Below are positions 22,879-33,684 of a stretch of 64,000 nucleotides of DNA, one piece after another. Source of the DNA: Arthonia radiata (lineage: Eukaryota > Ascomycota > Arthoniomycetes > Arthoniales > Arthoniaceae); NCBI GenBank assembly GCA_002989075.1, contig PSQN01000008.1, positions 248,001 to 312,000 of the forward strand. Direction: 5' to 3'. The notes below the pieces were generated by a model. It searched no databases, was not told the origin of the DNA, and saw only the letters and a program-made list of their open reading frames with translations. Each line of letters starts with the position of its first letter. Within the stretch, counting starts at the first letter, position 1. Both the position numbers and the translations under genes were made by a program.

Positions 22879-23825
22879 GATGCGTTCTCAACACATCTGC
22901 CAGAACAAAGTGCGTAGCCAGCTCCTCTGAGATGAGCGCTGGGAATGACTCTCAAGTTTTTCCTCTCACATCTAGAACATGAGTAGCTGAGCTGAGGAGT
23001 TGGCGATGTCACGACGTCAGGTCCGCGCCGAGTGGCAGAACCTTAGTGTGGTTTCAGACTAGTGCACGCCAGTTATGGTTGCCGCGTCTTCGGGGGATTT
23101 TGGCCCCGCTCCCTTTGCCTGCAGGGGCTAAGACGGGGCGAGAGTGGGGGCTCGAAGCCCCCAACCTCCCTCCGCCCCAAGACCCGGCAGCTCATCCTGG
23201 GGTGAGCGATTGCCGTCCACGTCCACACGTCCTCGCAGTAGCACGAACAGAGCTATCTGTCAAATTCCGACCGATGCATGGGTCGAGTGAGAGAAGCTCC
23301 ATACGTCGAATGCCACCTCGGGCCCCCATGTCCTCCTCAGTTCTGCCCGGACCTGATAGGTACGTTTACTCTGCAATTTATTCCAATGTGGCAAACCTTT
23401 GGTGCGCGCTTGACCTAAGGTATTGGGAGAAGACTATAATGTTTGTAATCCATGGTAAAAGTTACACAGCAGGAGTCCACACATACGATCCGTATCGCAA
23501 GTTGGTACTATCTCGATCCTGGTTGCGCCTTTGCCTTTAAACAGTATATGCTACTTGCTCTGTCTTAGTTTCCGGCTACCAGATCAGATACGTGGATGCA
23601 GTTCCAGGAAAATCTTACTCTAGACAGTACACGTGTTACTTGCACTTTGTCACAAAAATCTCTTCCAATACCTGTAGCATTTGCGATGAGACACATGACA
23701 GCTCATCGTCTGTTGTTGCCTTTTCCGCCATACGAGACAGTGTAATCCCAGATTTTGCTTCTTCTCGAACTCTGAATTCCGCTTCAAGTTGTCATCTAGA
23801 TTACAAGAGCAGTAGCAAGCCAGAT
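22879..23825. other. Long 5' intergenic region with GC-rich hairpin segment
   Basis: About 950 bp without a supported gene. The segment 23080-23200 is strikingly G/C-run-rich and contains a perfect inverted repeat (listed separately). Frames at 23046-23540 and the upstream part of 23592 onward have no initiation or splice support. Confidence 0.5.
23146..23162. repeat. Perfect GC-rich hairpin
   Basis: GGGGGCT, a three-base loop CGA, then AGCCCCC: a seven-base-pair stem. It sits inside a 120-bp block of alternating G and C runs unlike the neighbouring DNA. It may be a relic of a repeat element. Confidence 0.6.
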
Positions 23826-25077
23826 ATGGTGTTCAAATCTATCACCCGCGACGCCCAGGAAATATTGACTATACTCCATGGCCTCACAATCTCTCATGAC
23901 GCCAAGCTCATCCTGACAGACTTGAACAAAGTAGAGAAGGAGACATCAAAATCCATGCCGCCGCGCATGAGCGCCCTGCTAAACGGCGTCAGAAACGATG
24001 GCAAAATCAAAGACCTTACTAACATCTGCGCAATAGGCCTCGGGGACCTTACACGGGCATACACAAAGGCTCAGCAGGCCCGGCAACAGTTGGAAAGCGG
24101 CGAAGGGCCGGCGCTTGCTCTCTCGGACGTACAAAAAAAGTCAAAGAAAGCGTTACAAGAGAATCTCGAGTATTGCGAGACCCATTACTGGGTGCATTTG
24201 TATCAGCTCGACTTCCTCCAGCGCCTTGCAAAAGCAACTGGAAAGAACGTAGTAATTAGTATTTTCTTCCATCTTAAACCCCATCAAAGCGACTTATGCG
24301 CTAACATCTGTCGCTAGATGACTACGATCCTGCATTTACCAAGGATACAAAGGACATCCACAAACATGCTCTGCGGAGCCACACGGTCCACGTTGAGGCG
24401 CATCCGGCCCCCCTCAAGACGCTGATACAAGGCGACACACTCTGGTTTGATGCTAACACCGAGACCAACGCACTCCCCGTAGGGTTCAATGGCAACAACG
24501 CCCCGTTTATCATTACTGGCCATGCTGACTGGCCAAATGCTGGCATTGGTACCGACTATGAAAAGCACGTGTCAGCGTTGACTACACACGTGAAGAAGAA
24601 TTACGAGACCCGGGTGCCCATGGGACCTCAGACGAAGGGGATTGAGCCCGCAGACGTCCTGGCATTCTGCTTCAGTGTGTTGTATGTGCGTAAATGAGAA
24701 CGAGCAGCACTATGACCAAGCAGATCCTTGGCTCTGTATTTGCGCTCTTGCTGAATGACTCTTCATGTCCCTGACCAAGGATAAGGGAGGCTAACGGAGG
24801 AGTGAGCTACCACCTCCCAGCGCATTCTGTTGCAGCCCAAAGCTTGGTGAAAAACCCCGTGTTACCATATTCACCACCCGCAGACGGAGTCACAGAAGTA
24901 GCTTCGCTCTGCACAGTCACGTACACACGTGCGCCCACGCACCCATCGCTTGCCGCCTATTCGATAATCTTCAAACTCCGGAAAGTCGCCACAGAACTGT
25001 CCCCTAGCAAGCCTGGCGTCCTGGCACAGCCTTCAAATCCCGCAACGCTGTTCCCGCCCACCGTGGAGGACTTATGA
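23826..25077 (+). CDS. Unknown three-exon protein
   Basis: Proposed exons are 23826-24258, 24318-24681 and 24780-25077 (364 aa). Intron 1 (59 bp, GTATTT donor, GCTAAC branch, CTAG) joins NVVI|NDYDPAFTKDT in phase 1. Intron 2 (98 bp, GTATGT donor) joins SVL|IREANGGVSYHL in phase 2. If intron 2 were retained the protein would stop at 24697. The N-terminal part is helical and charged (DAQEILTILHGLTISHDAKL, ALQENLEYCETHYWVHLYQL); the middle has FNGNNAPFIITGHADWPNAG. No signal peptide is seen. No family is recognised. The start ATG 23826 was chosen because the frame upstream loses coding character. Confidence 0.6.
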
Positions 25078-25119
25078 GCACTGGTGCAGTCGCTGCCCAA
25101 GTAATATCCACCCTCCTAT

Positions 25120-25407
25120 CGGGTCAAAAAATTATTACCGAGGCTCCATCCTAAGGAGCTGCCGTTGGTGCCTTCAGGCAGCAAGAGTCATTCGCCGACG
25201 ATGCCGAGGGAGCCGGTTGCTACATCGGTGCCTCCGCAGCCGGTGGGGTTGAGGGGGTGGGCGGTATAGCTGAGGCTAGGAGTTGTGATGGAGGCTTGTG
25301 GAGCGGCGAGGGCGAGGGAGGTGATCGAGAGGACGAAGGCGAGCTGGACTATTAGTTAATATGGAGGTGATAGGGCGGTAGCGAGGACTTGTGGTGGTTA
25401 TGAGCAT
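25120..25407 (-). pseudogene. Decayed small secreted protein gene
   Basis: On the minus strand, an ATG at 25407 and a possible short intron lead to a signal-peptide-like QLAFVLSITSLALAAPQAS, the same style as the intact gene at 28979-29456 (LLSLLTFAALAIAAPQAT). The mature part reads TGCGGTDVATGSLGIVGE, then an in-frame TGA (25190-25188), then LLLPEGTNGSSLGW. The last segment matches CVTLPEGTIGSAFGW of the gene at 27999-28639; the TGA falls where that paralogue has Cys (TGC). Downstream cysteines are lost or out of frame. I read it as a nonsense-inactivated paralogue; an unusual intron spanning the stop is the alternative. Confidence 0.55.
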
Positions 25408-26353
25408 GTCTTGTACGAAGAGGAGTCTCTTTGACAGTGCATGTGAGGCTGATACAGCCAAGTGTTGAAGGAAGTAGGAAAGGTTCTATGCGATATGAGA
25501 AAAACCAGCAAAAGCTCTTTGTCTGAAATTCTGGTCTTTGAAGAATACGATTACCTCTTGATGGCCTCTGCAGGCATCTTATACAGACAGCATGCGTCCT
25601 TGCAAGACTCCATCAAACTAAGAGCGCCAGGAAAAGGGACGAACGAGAGGCAGAAGCAAGAGCAAGATCCTGATTTGGACGGCCTGATGGTCAGCACCTT
25701 GTTTCACTTCAAATTGCCGCTCGAGACGAATCTTCGCAATGTCCCAGTCAACGATGAGCAGTCATTATGGGGACTTCGTTGATGACGGCAGGCCTGCGTG
25801 TGGACAGGTAAAAGGGTTGAGAGGACGCACGGGTTGTCTTCTTGGGCCACTGATGACCAAGTGGCGGGCCATGGGTTGTCGCAGTCGCAGTACTGATGGG
25901 TATTGGCGATGTTCGTTGCAAGTATGAATGGCACGATGGATACCCGTGTCGAACACATTCGGTACCGGAGAAACAAATATCCGGTTGGTTGTCAATAGTA
26001 ATAAGTCAGATACTCGTCGCTGTTTCCGACTCACTCTGCGACAGCCGGATCTGAATTTGCTGGCCAAAGATTCTCCGATGAGGGATTGGCGTAGGGCGTT
26101 TGTGGTACGCGCCAGTCTCGGAGTCATTGGCAACGATGGTACAGGATCTGTTTGCCCATTGGCTGCCGTGGGTCGCACCGCAAGGCTGAATGTTTCATGC
26201 CTTTGTACGACTTTGAGAGGTGCATGGCCAAGGCCGAACGTAGCAAGGCAGACGAGGCACAGCTCGTGAATGTCTACCTACCACGAATTTCATTGCTTTC
26301 TTTCCTTTCTACTTTCTCACCAACTCATTGTTGTTGTTCCCAAGGAATGAAGG
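25408..26353. other. Intergenic region, possible relic frames
   Basis: About 950 bp with only weak frames (25462-25782 plus; 25704-25976 and 25765-26178 minus). The minus frame at 25704-25976 has scattered Cys (HQYCDCDNPWPATW) and could be another relic secreted-protein exon, but no start, signal peptide or consistent splice was found. Confidence 0.4.
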
Positions 26354-27887
26354 ATGGGAGAACCACTGGAAGCGCTTACGTCGCGCTTCCAGATGCTCTG
26401 TTCTCAAGAAAAGGAGCGCCGAGCGCTTTTCAGTGTAGGCGCTTAGCCATCGTAAATGCGTCTTAATCGCTAACGCGAGCAGGATCTTATTGGGAGGCAC
26501 CGTAGCATTCAGGCGGAGCTTCAACAGAAGAATGATGATTATGAAGCTGAGAAGAAGGCACGCAGACAGCTGCAGGAAGACTTACGTTTATTGACAGCAA
26601 AAGTAAGGACATCGCTTGCAAAAGAGAGGACAAAGTCAGGTGCTGAACACTTGCCAGTTTGACGCGGCTGCAACTGCGGTGTGTGACCAACAGTTTATCC
26701 TTGTCGTGATTGATGGAGACAGCATTCCGTTCAAAGATGACTTCTATCGGAATGGTCGCGATGGCGGTGCGAGTCTCGGTTCTCAGCTCAAGACTGCCAT
26801 CCAGACGTATCTGAAGGACGAAGAGGGCTATCACTCCAGCATACCCATAACTACGAAGGTTTATGCATGTTCGTCTGGTACTGCCAAAACATTGCAACGT
26901 TGTAAAGTTGTTCAGCAAGCGTCAGAGTTTGATCGCTTTGCTGAAGGTCTTGCTAGCACCCCGCTCACAGAGTTTGTGAACGTTGGCGAAGGCAAGGAGA
27001 GAGCTGACAAAAAGGTTGTCGGTATGACTTTTCAATTTCCCACAATAAGAAAATAATTTACTGACCTGTCACACAGAGTTGATGAAGCTGTTTATTGCCA
27101 ATCCTTGCTGCTTCCGCATCTTCTTCGCCGGCTGTCATGGTGCCGGCTATGCGTACGATTTGCAGCCCTGGCAAAGCAATCAATCGTTTTTGCAGAAACT
27201 TGTTCTGCTAGAGACAGCGCAAATTGCGAAAGACTATCAGAACCTGCAGTTCCGCAAGGTGCGCTTCAGGGACATCTTCCGAGACGAACCACTATTGCCG
27301 GACGCAGGCGCTGTCGCATTAAATTACCAAGCTGCCGTTCAGAACGGTGCGTCCTCCAAATCGAAGGTACTGCAAACCAACGGTGCCTCCACAGCTGTTG
27401 TGCCAGGACCGCCACTAGCAAAAGTGTGGAATCAACTGCTACATCAGCTGATTCTCGACGTCAATTATTCTTCAATCGCAACTTCATGCGTCTTGACGAT
27501 CCAATTACGGTTCTTCCAGGTGCCGACATGGAGCTTTCCAGGATAACGAAGGAGTTGCGCGACAAGACCGGCGTGGCACTTTGCAACACACACCATTTGT
27601 TTGGTGCTTGCCCTTCGACTCCTGAGCAATGCCAATACAACCACAAGCCAAAACTCACAGAGCCTGTCCAGAATGCGCTACGCAGAAAGGTACGAGCTAA
27701 CAAGTGTTATGAGCTGCATACCTGCCGGTCCTTTAATTGTTTCTACGGCCACTCGTGCCCAAATGGAGACGGTTGTGCCGAGTATGCGCAAGGAAAGTGC
27801 AGGTTCGGAGATGCACACCCGCAGTCAATGGACATGCAGCCAAAGTATTTTCTGGTTGAAGGGGAGCCGAAGTTTAAAGAGCTTTGA
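26354..27887 (+). CDS. CCCH-type zinc finger protein with N-terminal coiled coil
   Basis: Proposed exons are 26354-26434, 26483-26602, 26658-27021, 27077-27346 and 27448-27887 (424 aa). The first two exons give a Glu/Gln/Arg-rich coiled coil (QAELQQKNDDYEAEKKARRQ). Exons 3-4 form the conserved domain of this fungal family: FILVVIDGDSIPFKDDFYR, EFVNVGEGKERADKKVVELM, CCFRIFFAGCHGAGYAYDL and VRFRDIFRDEPLLPD. Exon 5 has LFFNRNFMRLD and then CCCH fingers (C-NTHHLFGA-C-...-C-QYN-H, later C-RSFN-C-FYGHS-C). The first domain resembles a nuclease/NYN-like fold in its GDG-type strand, which is inference. The role is probably RNA binding. Introns 1-3 are secure; intron 4 (101 bp, GTGCGT) has an alternative donor at 27383. 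Confidence 0.78.
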
Positions 27888-27940
27888 GGTAGTGAAGACT
27901 CGTTTCGTGCGTAAGGTTGGGGGAGAGATGGAGAGAGATG

Positions 27941-27943
<3 letters not shown>

Positions 27944-27990
<47 letters not shown>
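27944..27990. repeat. (GA)n microsatellite
   Basis: A nearly pure GA dinucleotide tract of about 45 bp, preceded by imperfect GAGAGAGATG units from 27922. It lies between the 3' end of the CCCH gene and the 3' end of the minus-strand secreted-protein gene. Confidence 0.95.
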
Positions 27991-27992
<2 letters not shown>

Positions 27993-27998
27993 TGGTCA

Positions 27999-28639
27999 CT
28001 ACTTATCCTTTACGTTATCTGCTTGGGGTGCGGCAATCATCCTGCGGCAGACGACGACTTTCCGTAGCAACTCACTAGTCCTACCTAGTCTACAATTGAC
28101 AACAAACTCTGCTCCAATTACCCCTCGACACCAGTAATCCTCAAACTCCTTTACGATTGCACAGCCTAACCGCGCACCAAACTCATCAGCGGAGCGCATC
28201 CAAACGACTCACACCTCGGCACGGTGAACTGCTTGGACTGGTCATCTGTCTTGCAACCATCGCCAAGAAAGAGCTTCACTGTGGTTTTCGCGGGCGTGTT
28301 GTCGTTGGCCTGCCAGCCGAAGGCGGAGCCAATCGTGCCTTCAGGGAGAGTGACGCAGTGAGACTGGCCGTCGAGAGTTTCGTGAGCGATCGTTGTTGGA
28401 GCATTGCATGTATTATCAAGCTTTCCACCGGATATGAAAAACTGTAAGAGGTAAGAGATGTAGTTGAGGTTTGGGTTTGCGGCGGCGTGTGTTGACAGCT
28501 GGGGGACGGTGACTAGACTAAGCGGTAGGAAGCTCGTTACATAGTGCAATACGATCAAAGTACTCGCAACAAACACAGCAACGATCATGCAGATCTGAAT
28601 ACTTGATGAAGCGGGTTTATGTCCTCTTTTCGAATGCAT
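27999..28639 (-). CDS. Small secreted Cys-rich protein (SSP paralogue A)
   Basis: Proposed exons are 28639-28213 and 28165-27999 (197 aa), with a 47-bp intron (GTGAGT to TTAG) that joins FTVPR to CCAIVKEFEDYWCRG in phase. The spliced tail then aligns with the paralogue at 28979-29456 (SGCEMVGDL, ILADCKSQ). The N-terminus has a hydrophobic segment (ICMIVAVFVASTLIVLHYV) that could be a signal peptide if translation starts at the internal Met, or a signal-anchor from the first ATG; an in-frame intron after LHY is also possible. The core is SHCVTLPEGTIGSAFGW then TVKLFLGDGCKTDD. This is a lineage-type secreted protein, an effector candidate only by size and Cys content. Function unknown. Confidence 0.55.
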
Positions 28640-28978
28640 ATCCTACACGTCGCGCTCAGTGCCATATGGAAAGCAGCTTAGCCCACATGTCGAGACGTGC
28701 TCCAGAACGGCCCGATGTCTCCAAGGATACTATTTTGAGGACTACGCAAACAAGATCTTGACTCAGCCAACACGGACTTGATACTAATTGAACGCGTTTC
28801 AGCAGGTGTCCGCAATCCAAAACAGGGTTAGTGCATAACGAGCCGAGAAGTTGCAACCCCGCCCGGTCTCAACTCCCGTCCTTCGCTCAGATACTGGTTC
28901 ATCGCCAAAGACGTACAGAGATAGCAAATACGAGAAACCTTGTCAGAAATCCTGCTTTCACCACCATATATCCATCTT

Positions 28979-29456
28979 CTACTTCCCATACTGGCACCCC
29001 CCTTGCGACTTACAATCCGCCAGGATCTTCATGCTCCGATACGTCCCCACAGTTGGGCTTCCTTGCAAGTCTCCCACCATCTCGCACCCGCTTCCGTCCG
29101 GGGTGTAGCTGGCCATGAACGGCTTGTAATCGCCGGAGCAGCCGTCCGACAGGAAGAGCCCAACCTTCAAGTTCGCATCGGCCGTCTTCCAGTAAAGTGG
29201 GCCGCCACTCATGTTGGGTGGAAGGTCCACGCAGGCGCCGATGTCCGCTAGATCGCCTTGCAAAATGGGATCTTCGCTGGTGCAGCTCGAGGAGCCGGCG
29301 CGGTAAGCCTTGAAGGAGACTTTGCGGTGGAAGTCCGTGGCTTGTGGGGCGGCGATTGCAAGGGCGGCGAAGGTGAGGAGAGAGAGAAGCTGTGCAGACT
29401 TAAAGGCGGAATGGGTGACGTGAGGAGAGTAGACCGCGTACCTTTTGCGTAAGCAT
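28979..29456 (-). CDS. Small secreted Cys-rich protein (SSP paralogue B)
   Basis: Exons are 29456-29442 and 29389-28979 (141 aa). The first exon codes only MLTQK; the 52-bp intron (GTACGC to CACAG) then gives LLSLLTFAALAIAA, completing a clear signal peptide with likely cleavage before APQAT. The mature protein is about 120 aa with six cysteines (SSSCTSEDP, GACVDLPP, SDGCSGDY, SGCEMV, LADCKSQ, GGCQYGK), enough for three disulphides. It shares A-C-V-x-L-P and VxLFLxDGC with paralogue A. The five-codon first exon makes it easy to miss in automatic annotation. Extracellular function unknown. Confidence 0.8.
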
Positions 29457-30652
29457 GGTTGGTGCGTGCTACCTTAAAATCTTGTAAGAGATGGCGAGAC
29501 GTAGTGCGCAAAGAAGTGATCGGGTCGAACAGAGACGAGGGTTTGGTTCTGCGGCCAGAAACGTTGACAGCGAGGGACAAGAAGGAGCGTGTGCTAATGC
29601 TAGATTGATCAGGCAAAGAGCCTTTATTTTGTTTGGCCTTGTGATTGAGAGCGTGTCTTGCTGGGGGGAAAGGATACATGATGGGGATTTTCAAGACTTC
29701 TTATGGCTGTTTGTTGCCAACCGAGAACAATCTACGGCGAACATACACAAACGAAAGGATGAAGAAGCGGCTCACTAGAGCGGCTGGCGAGCGGTTGACA
29801 TTCATCCACCGGTCTTCGTCGAGCAAAACAGTGCTGAAAACATTGCCCCGTAGAAAAACAGATTGTTTCAGTATTGGACTTGCGGCGGAAAGCAGAGCAC
29901 GATGCAAACGAGCCGCCTGTTGGCGCGCATAAATGCTGCTGCCTGGGATGGTAAAAATCCACCATGATATAGTTGGCATCTTTGACTTGTATCCCGTGAC
30001 TGAGGGAGCTGGCCGATAGTGGAAGAAAAGAGGCATGGAATTAGCGGGAAAAAGGGTTAAACTGTGGATAGAAGAAGCACCGGGAACAGAAAGTTCTTGA
30101 TGGATACCATGCACCTCGCGCGGGTATCCTGGCTGGATGTCAGTACAAAATCATGCTCTGTGATAGACAATTGTTCGCCGAAGGCGCCGAAGACGTAACC
30201 TGTGCTCCCTATGTTTGGCGGCGACGACAGATGCCTTACGTAGCACTATTTTTAGACTTCTGCACACGTGAAGTCGTTCCAGGAGCACAAGATGATGACA
30301 GAAGGCATCAGAACGAACTAGATTGTGGGTGTGTCTGATGGACAACACTGGCTCGCGGTGCAAGACTACGATGCACCGCCTGCATCATTGGACCTACGTT
30401 GTCATTCTTTTGGACGGAGAGGAGGAGGAACGCAGTTGGGAGATGAGATAGTCGGGCGAGCCAGCATTTCCTTATCGGGTAATACAGCACCAAGCGCACG
30501 GGCCTGAGCAGACTGAGCTAGGTCGCTACGCAACAGCTGTGACGCCTCGCCTCGAACGTCTCATTTCATCTCGTACCTTCAATCACTCCCTTGCGCAACC
30601 AAGCTTTTTCTTAACCAACACAGACTCTTCGTTCGATCAAAAACGTGCCGCC
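29457..30652. other. Divergent intergenic region
   Basis: About 1.2 kb between SSP B (minus) and PRE7 (plus). Frames on both strands (for example 29701-30114) have no likeness or splice logic. Presumed promoters only. Confidence 0.5.
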
Positions 30653-31495
30653 ATGGGCGCCGTGTTCAACGCCGGAGCGCCCTTCGCATCTCAGCCGTTC
30701 CATGCATCAGCACCGTCCCAAGCTTCGCAACCAACACAACACGCCTTCTATCCGTGAGAACCCTTCCCCAATAACCCTAGCTCAACACCACTAACACTTC
30801 ACAGCTACACCGACAACGGCGGCAGCACCCTCGGCATCGCCAGCACCGACTTCACCATCCTCGCCGGCGACACGCGCTCCACCTCCGGCTACAGCATCAA
30901 CACGCGCTACGCCCCCAAGCTCTTCAAGATCGGCGCCTCCTCCCCCGACGATGACTCCGACGCGCACATCGTACTCTCCGTCGTCGGCTTCATGGCTGAC
31001 GGCAACGCCCTGCGCGAGCGCCTCGACACCGCCATGAAGCTGTACTACCACCAGCATAATAGGAAGATGTCGCTGGAGGCGTGCGCGCAGCGGCTCAGCC
31101 ATCTCCTGTACGCGAAGCGATTCTTCCCGTTCTATGTAACGTGCATCTTGGGTGGCCTGGACAAAGATGGCAAGGGGGCGATCTACAGCTATGATCCTGT
31201 TGGGTCGTATGAGCGGGAGAGCTGTCGTGCGGCGGGCGCGGCGAGCAGTTTGATCATGCCGTTCTTGGATAACCAGGTCAAGAGGCAAAATCTGTATGTG
31301 CCGGGGAGTGGGCAGGGGCATGATTTGCAGCCAGAGGAGGCGAAGCCGTTGGCGAGGAATGATGCCGAGCAGTTGATTGAGGACGTGTTCAGTGGAGCTG
31401 TGGAGAGGCATATTGAGGTGGGTGACGGGCTGCAGATGATGGTGATCTCAAAAGAGGGCGTGCATGAGGTGTACCGCCCGCTCAAGAAGGACTGA
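30653..31495 (+). CDS. PRE7: 20S proteasome subunit beta-6
   Basis: Exons are 30653-30753 and 30805-31495 (263 aa). The 51-bp intron (GTGAGA to ACAG) restores HAFYP|YTDNGGSTLGIAS. After a Ser/Ala/Gln-rich propeptide-like start, the Ntn-hydrolase fold is complete: GSTLGIASTDFTILAGDTR, SINTRYAPKLFKI, LSVVGFMADGNALRERL, LLYAKRFFPFYVTCILGGLD and SYDPVGSYERE. The residue at the mature start position is not Thr, as expected for the inactive beta-6 (C5/Pre7) subunit. It is a structural part of the beta ring in cytosol and nucleus. The start ATG lies in GCCGCCATGG, a good initiation context. Confidence 0.96.
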
Positions 31496-31660
31496 GCTGC
31501 ATTTCAGGAAGCAGGGCAATTGGGTCACATTAGAAGCGTGAAGCAAGCGAGCATCAAGCATCAATGTATGTGGTATCGTTGCATATCTCATACTCATATC
31601 ATCTATGCATCCACCCTAAGCTCCGAAACGCCACGCCATGCATCCACACCATCCATCCTA

Positions 31661-32440
31661 TCAAAATCTCTCTTTCATCCTCGCACTCACCGTCCTCAAA
31701 TTCCCATACACCTTCCCCGGCGGGCTCCCCAAAATCAAACTCACCACCGCCTCTCTTGCCACATGAATCTCCTTGAAACCCCCCAAGATATGTACCGTCT
31801 GCCCCTCCAGACTAATCCGCGTCCTCGTCGCATTCTCAATCGCATACTTTGTCTTCCCATTCTGCCCCGCAATCCTTCCAATCGCCCGCCCCAAATGCTC
31901 TCCCCCAAGCATCTTCACATCCTTGATCTCAAACGTCTGGATGTACAGGTCATCCAGCCGTAACAGCGCAATCGCGTCATCCACGTCGAAGCCCAGGCAA
32001 AACGCTTTGCAGAAGTCCTCGCCCTTTTGTAGTGCCCCGCTGTCTGTTGTTATCTTGGACGTGCGCATCTCGATCGTCTTCTTGTGCGGCAGCATGCGCA
32101 CCTGCAGCTTCAGGTGCTGGACTAAGGGCGGGTAGATCTTGGGCCAGCTGGTCTTCAGCGGTGTCATGCGGTGGGGCGGAACGAGGACTTTGCGGGATTC
32201 GGCGCGGACTTTTGTGCGGGTTTGGGTTTCCGGGGCGAAGAGCGGTTTGTTGTCGGTGGTGAGCTGGACGGGTGTGGGCGTTGGTGCGTCTTGGGTTGGG
32301 GGCGCATCGGAGAGGGTCTCGTCGGTGGGGGTGGGAATGGGCCCTTCATCGGGGAGTGGAGTGTCATTGGGAAGGACGGTGGAGGCTTCTTCTTCTGCTA
32401 AGTGCTCTGGAGCGCGTTGCAGCGCTGTTGGGGCTGGCAT
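31661..32440 (-). CDS. PNO1: Pre-rRNA processing protein Pno1 (Dim2, KH domain)
   Basis: Single exon, 259 aa from the ATG at 32440 (MPAPTAL). An upstream in-frame ATG at 32500 would add 20 residues with no family likeness. After a Pro/Thr/Glu-rich N-terminus, the conserved part runs from VPPHRMTPLKTSWPKIYPPL through VQHLKLQVRMLPHKKTIEMR, DFCKAFCLGFDVDDAIALL, QTFEIKDVKMLGGEHLGRAI and GRIAGQNGKTKYAIENATRT to a C-terminus ending RTVSARMKERF. The GRIAGQNGKT loop is the KH RNA-binding signature. Pno1/Dim2 binds the 3' end of 18S rRNA in pre-40S particles, recruits Dim1 and controls Nob1 cleavage at site D. Nucleolar to cytoplasmic. Confidence 0.96.
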   Translation of the reverse strand: MPAPTALQRAPEHLAEEEASTVLPNDTPLPDEGPIPTPTDETLSDAPPTQDAPTPTPVQLTTDNKPLFAPETQTRTKVRAESRKVLVPPHRMTPLKTSWPKIYPPLVQHLKLQVRMLPHKKTIEMRTSKITTDSGALQKGEDFCKAFCLGFDVDDAIALLRLDDLYIQTFEIKDVKMLGGEHLGRAIGRIAGQNGKTKYAIENATRTRISLEGQTVHILGGFKEIHVAREAVVSLILGSPPGKVYGNLRTVSARMKERF

Positions 32441-33684
32441 GGTGGATTTGGAGCTTGGTCGAGTGAGCAAAGTTCTGTATGGCGAGATGGACTGACACAT
32501 GAAATTTCGCAGGAAACGTCCGTGCGCTGCTGAGTCAGCACGGCTTCTGCTACTCTTATCATCTCAGGCTTGACAGAAGGATTTTCACACGTATCACCTA
32601 CGAAGTCACCTACGTCGACGTTGTCCGCCGCCAAAGACATTCTCCCGCAGTCTTAAACGCTTTTTTGTACCCAGAGGAACGCTTTCGAGGCGCCGAGAGT
32701 TGTCCCGTGATCGTTTCTAACAGCTCTGAAACGGTTATCTGTTCATAAGCCGTACATCCACCCAAGGAACGTGCTTTAGTTCCTTGAGAGGTCTCCCAGT
32801 CTCGCGGACGGGGGTTGCGTTCTCAAATGTGTGCATTCTCCTCAGACGTGCGCATGATTCTGGGATCCCCCAATTTGTTGTATGCTCAACGAGGCCTTCG
32901 AGGCTACGTCGGCAAATGATGCTTGGAACATTCTTTCATGGGAACTTACCCAGGGGTAGAGCCTAGGACTGAGGTGGCGCGCAGCGCTCTGCACCTGCAT
33001 GTCTTCCGTCAGCCGCTTCCTAGAGGGGTGACCTGGCTAAAGATAATTGTTATGCAGAGATGATGCTCGAAATGACCGTTGACTCGGTAAAGTACGCAGT
33101 ACTGCTGGCCAGAGTTGGCCTTTAGTCAAGCGAATCAGTTTTTGGCCTTTGCCTGATCGATCCGGAGGAGATGTAACGGCCGCCTAGTCCGCTTAGGTGA
33201 TATTGTGGCCTGACCCGGATCATCCGCTGAATATCTGATATCGTCCGGATCATCCGATACCAACTAGGTTAAGTTGGCAGAGTCATCTACTGAGGAGAGG
33301 TGACCTGTTCTGCCTGAGGATCGACCTGACTAAGTCATCCGGACTGAATAACCTGACCCATCGCTAATTCTGGTTTGTGCTGACGCAGCTCCATGGACAC
33401 ATTTATCCTTGGATTCGGATCGTTCGGGCTGATCATGTGAGGTGAGGTCAGACAATTGAAGTGACACATATCTCCAGGCTTAGCAAAAGGACATGTTGCT
33501 TCTAGATGGTAAAAGTACGCTTTCCTCACGAAGTTTCTCTATAATACATTAACTTGAAGAACAGTATCACTCTGTTCTTTCGCCGTTGACCGCTTCTTGA
33601 AGACGTAGCCAAACTAAGCTGTTCACCAACTCAAACTTCGTATTCTCTCCACGGTTCTTTTACGACCCTGATTCCACCCGAGCA
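32441..33684. other. Gene-free region with short repeats
   Basis: About 1.2 kb without a supported gene. The part 33110-33420 is rich in CCTGAC, ATCCGG and GATC motifs, including a 12-base direct repeat (CCGGATCATCCG at 33215 and 33245), which suggests a decayed repeat element. Minus frame 32398-32640 is the leader of PNO1. Confidence 0.5.

Noticed and set aside
23046-23540. 164-aa plus frame with LPRLRGILAPLPLPAGAK
   Set aside because: Composition follows the GC-run block, there is no splice partner, and the downstream half is not protein-like.
25704-25976. Cys-containing minus frame (HQYCDCDNPWPATW)
   Set aside because: No start, signal peptide or coherent splice; kept only as a possible relic in the gap note.
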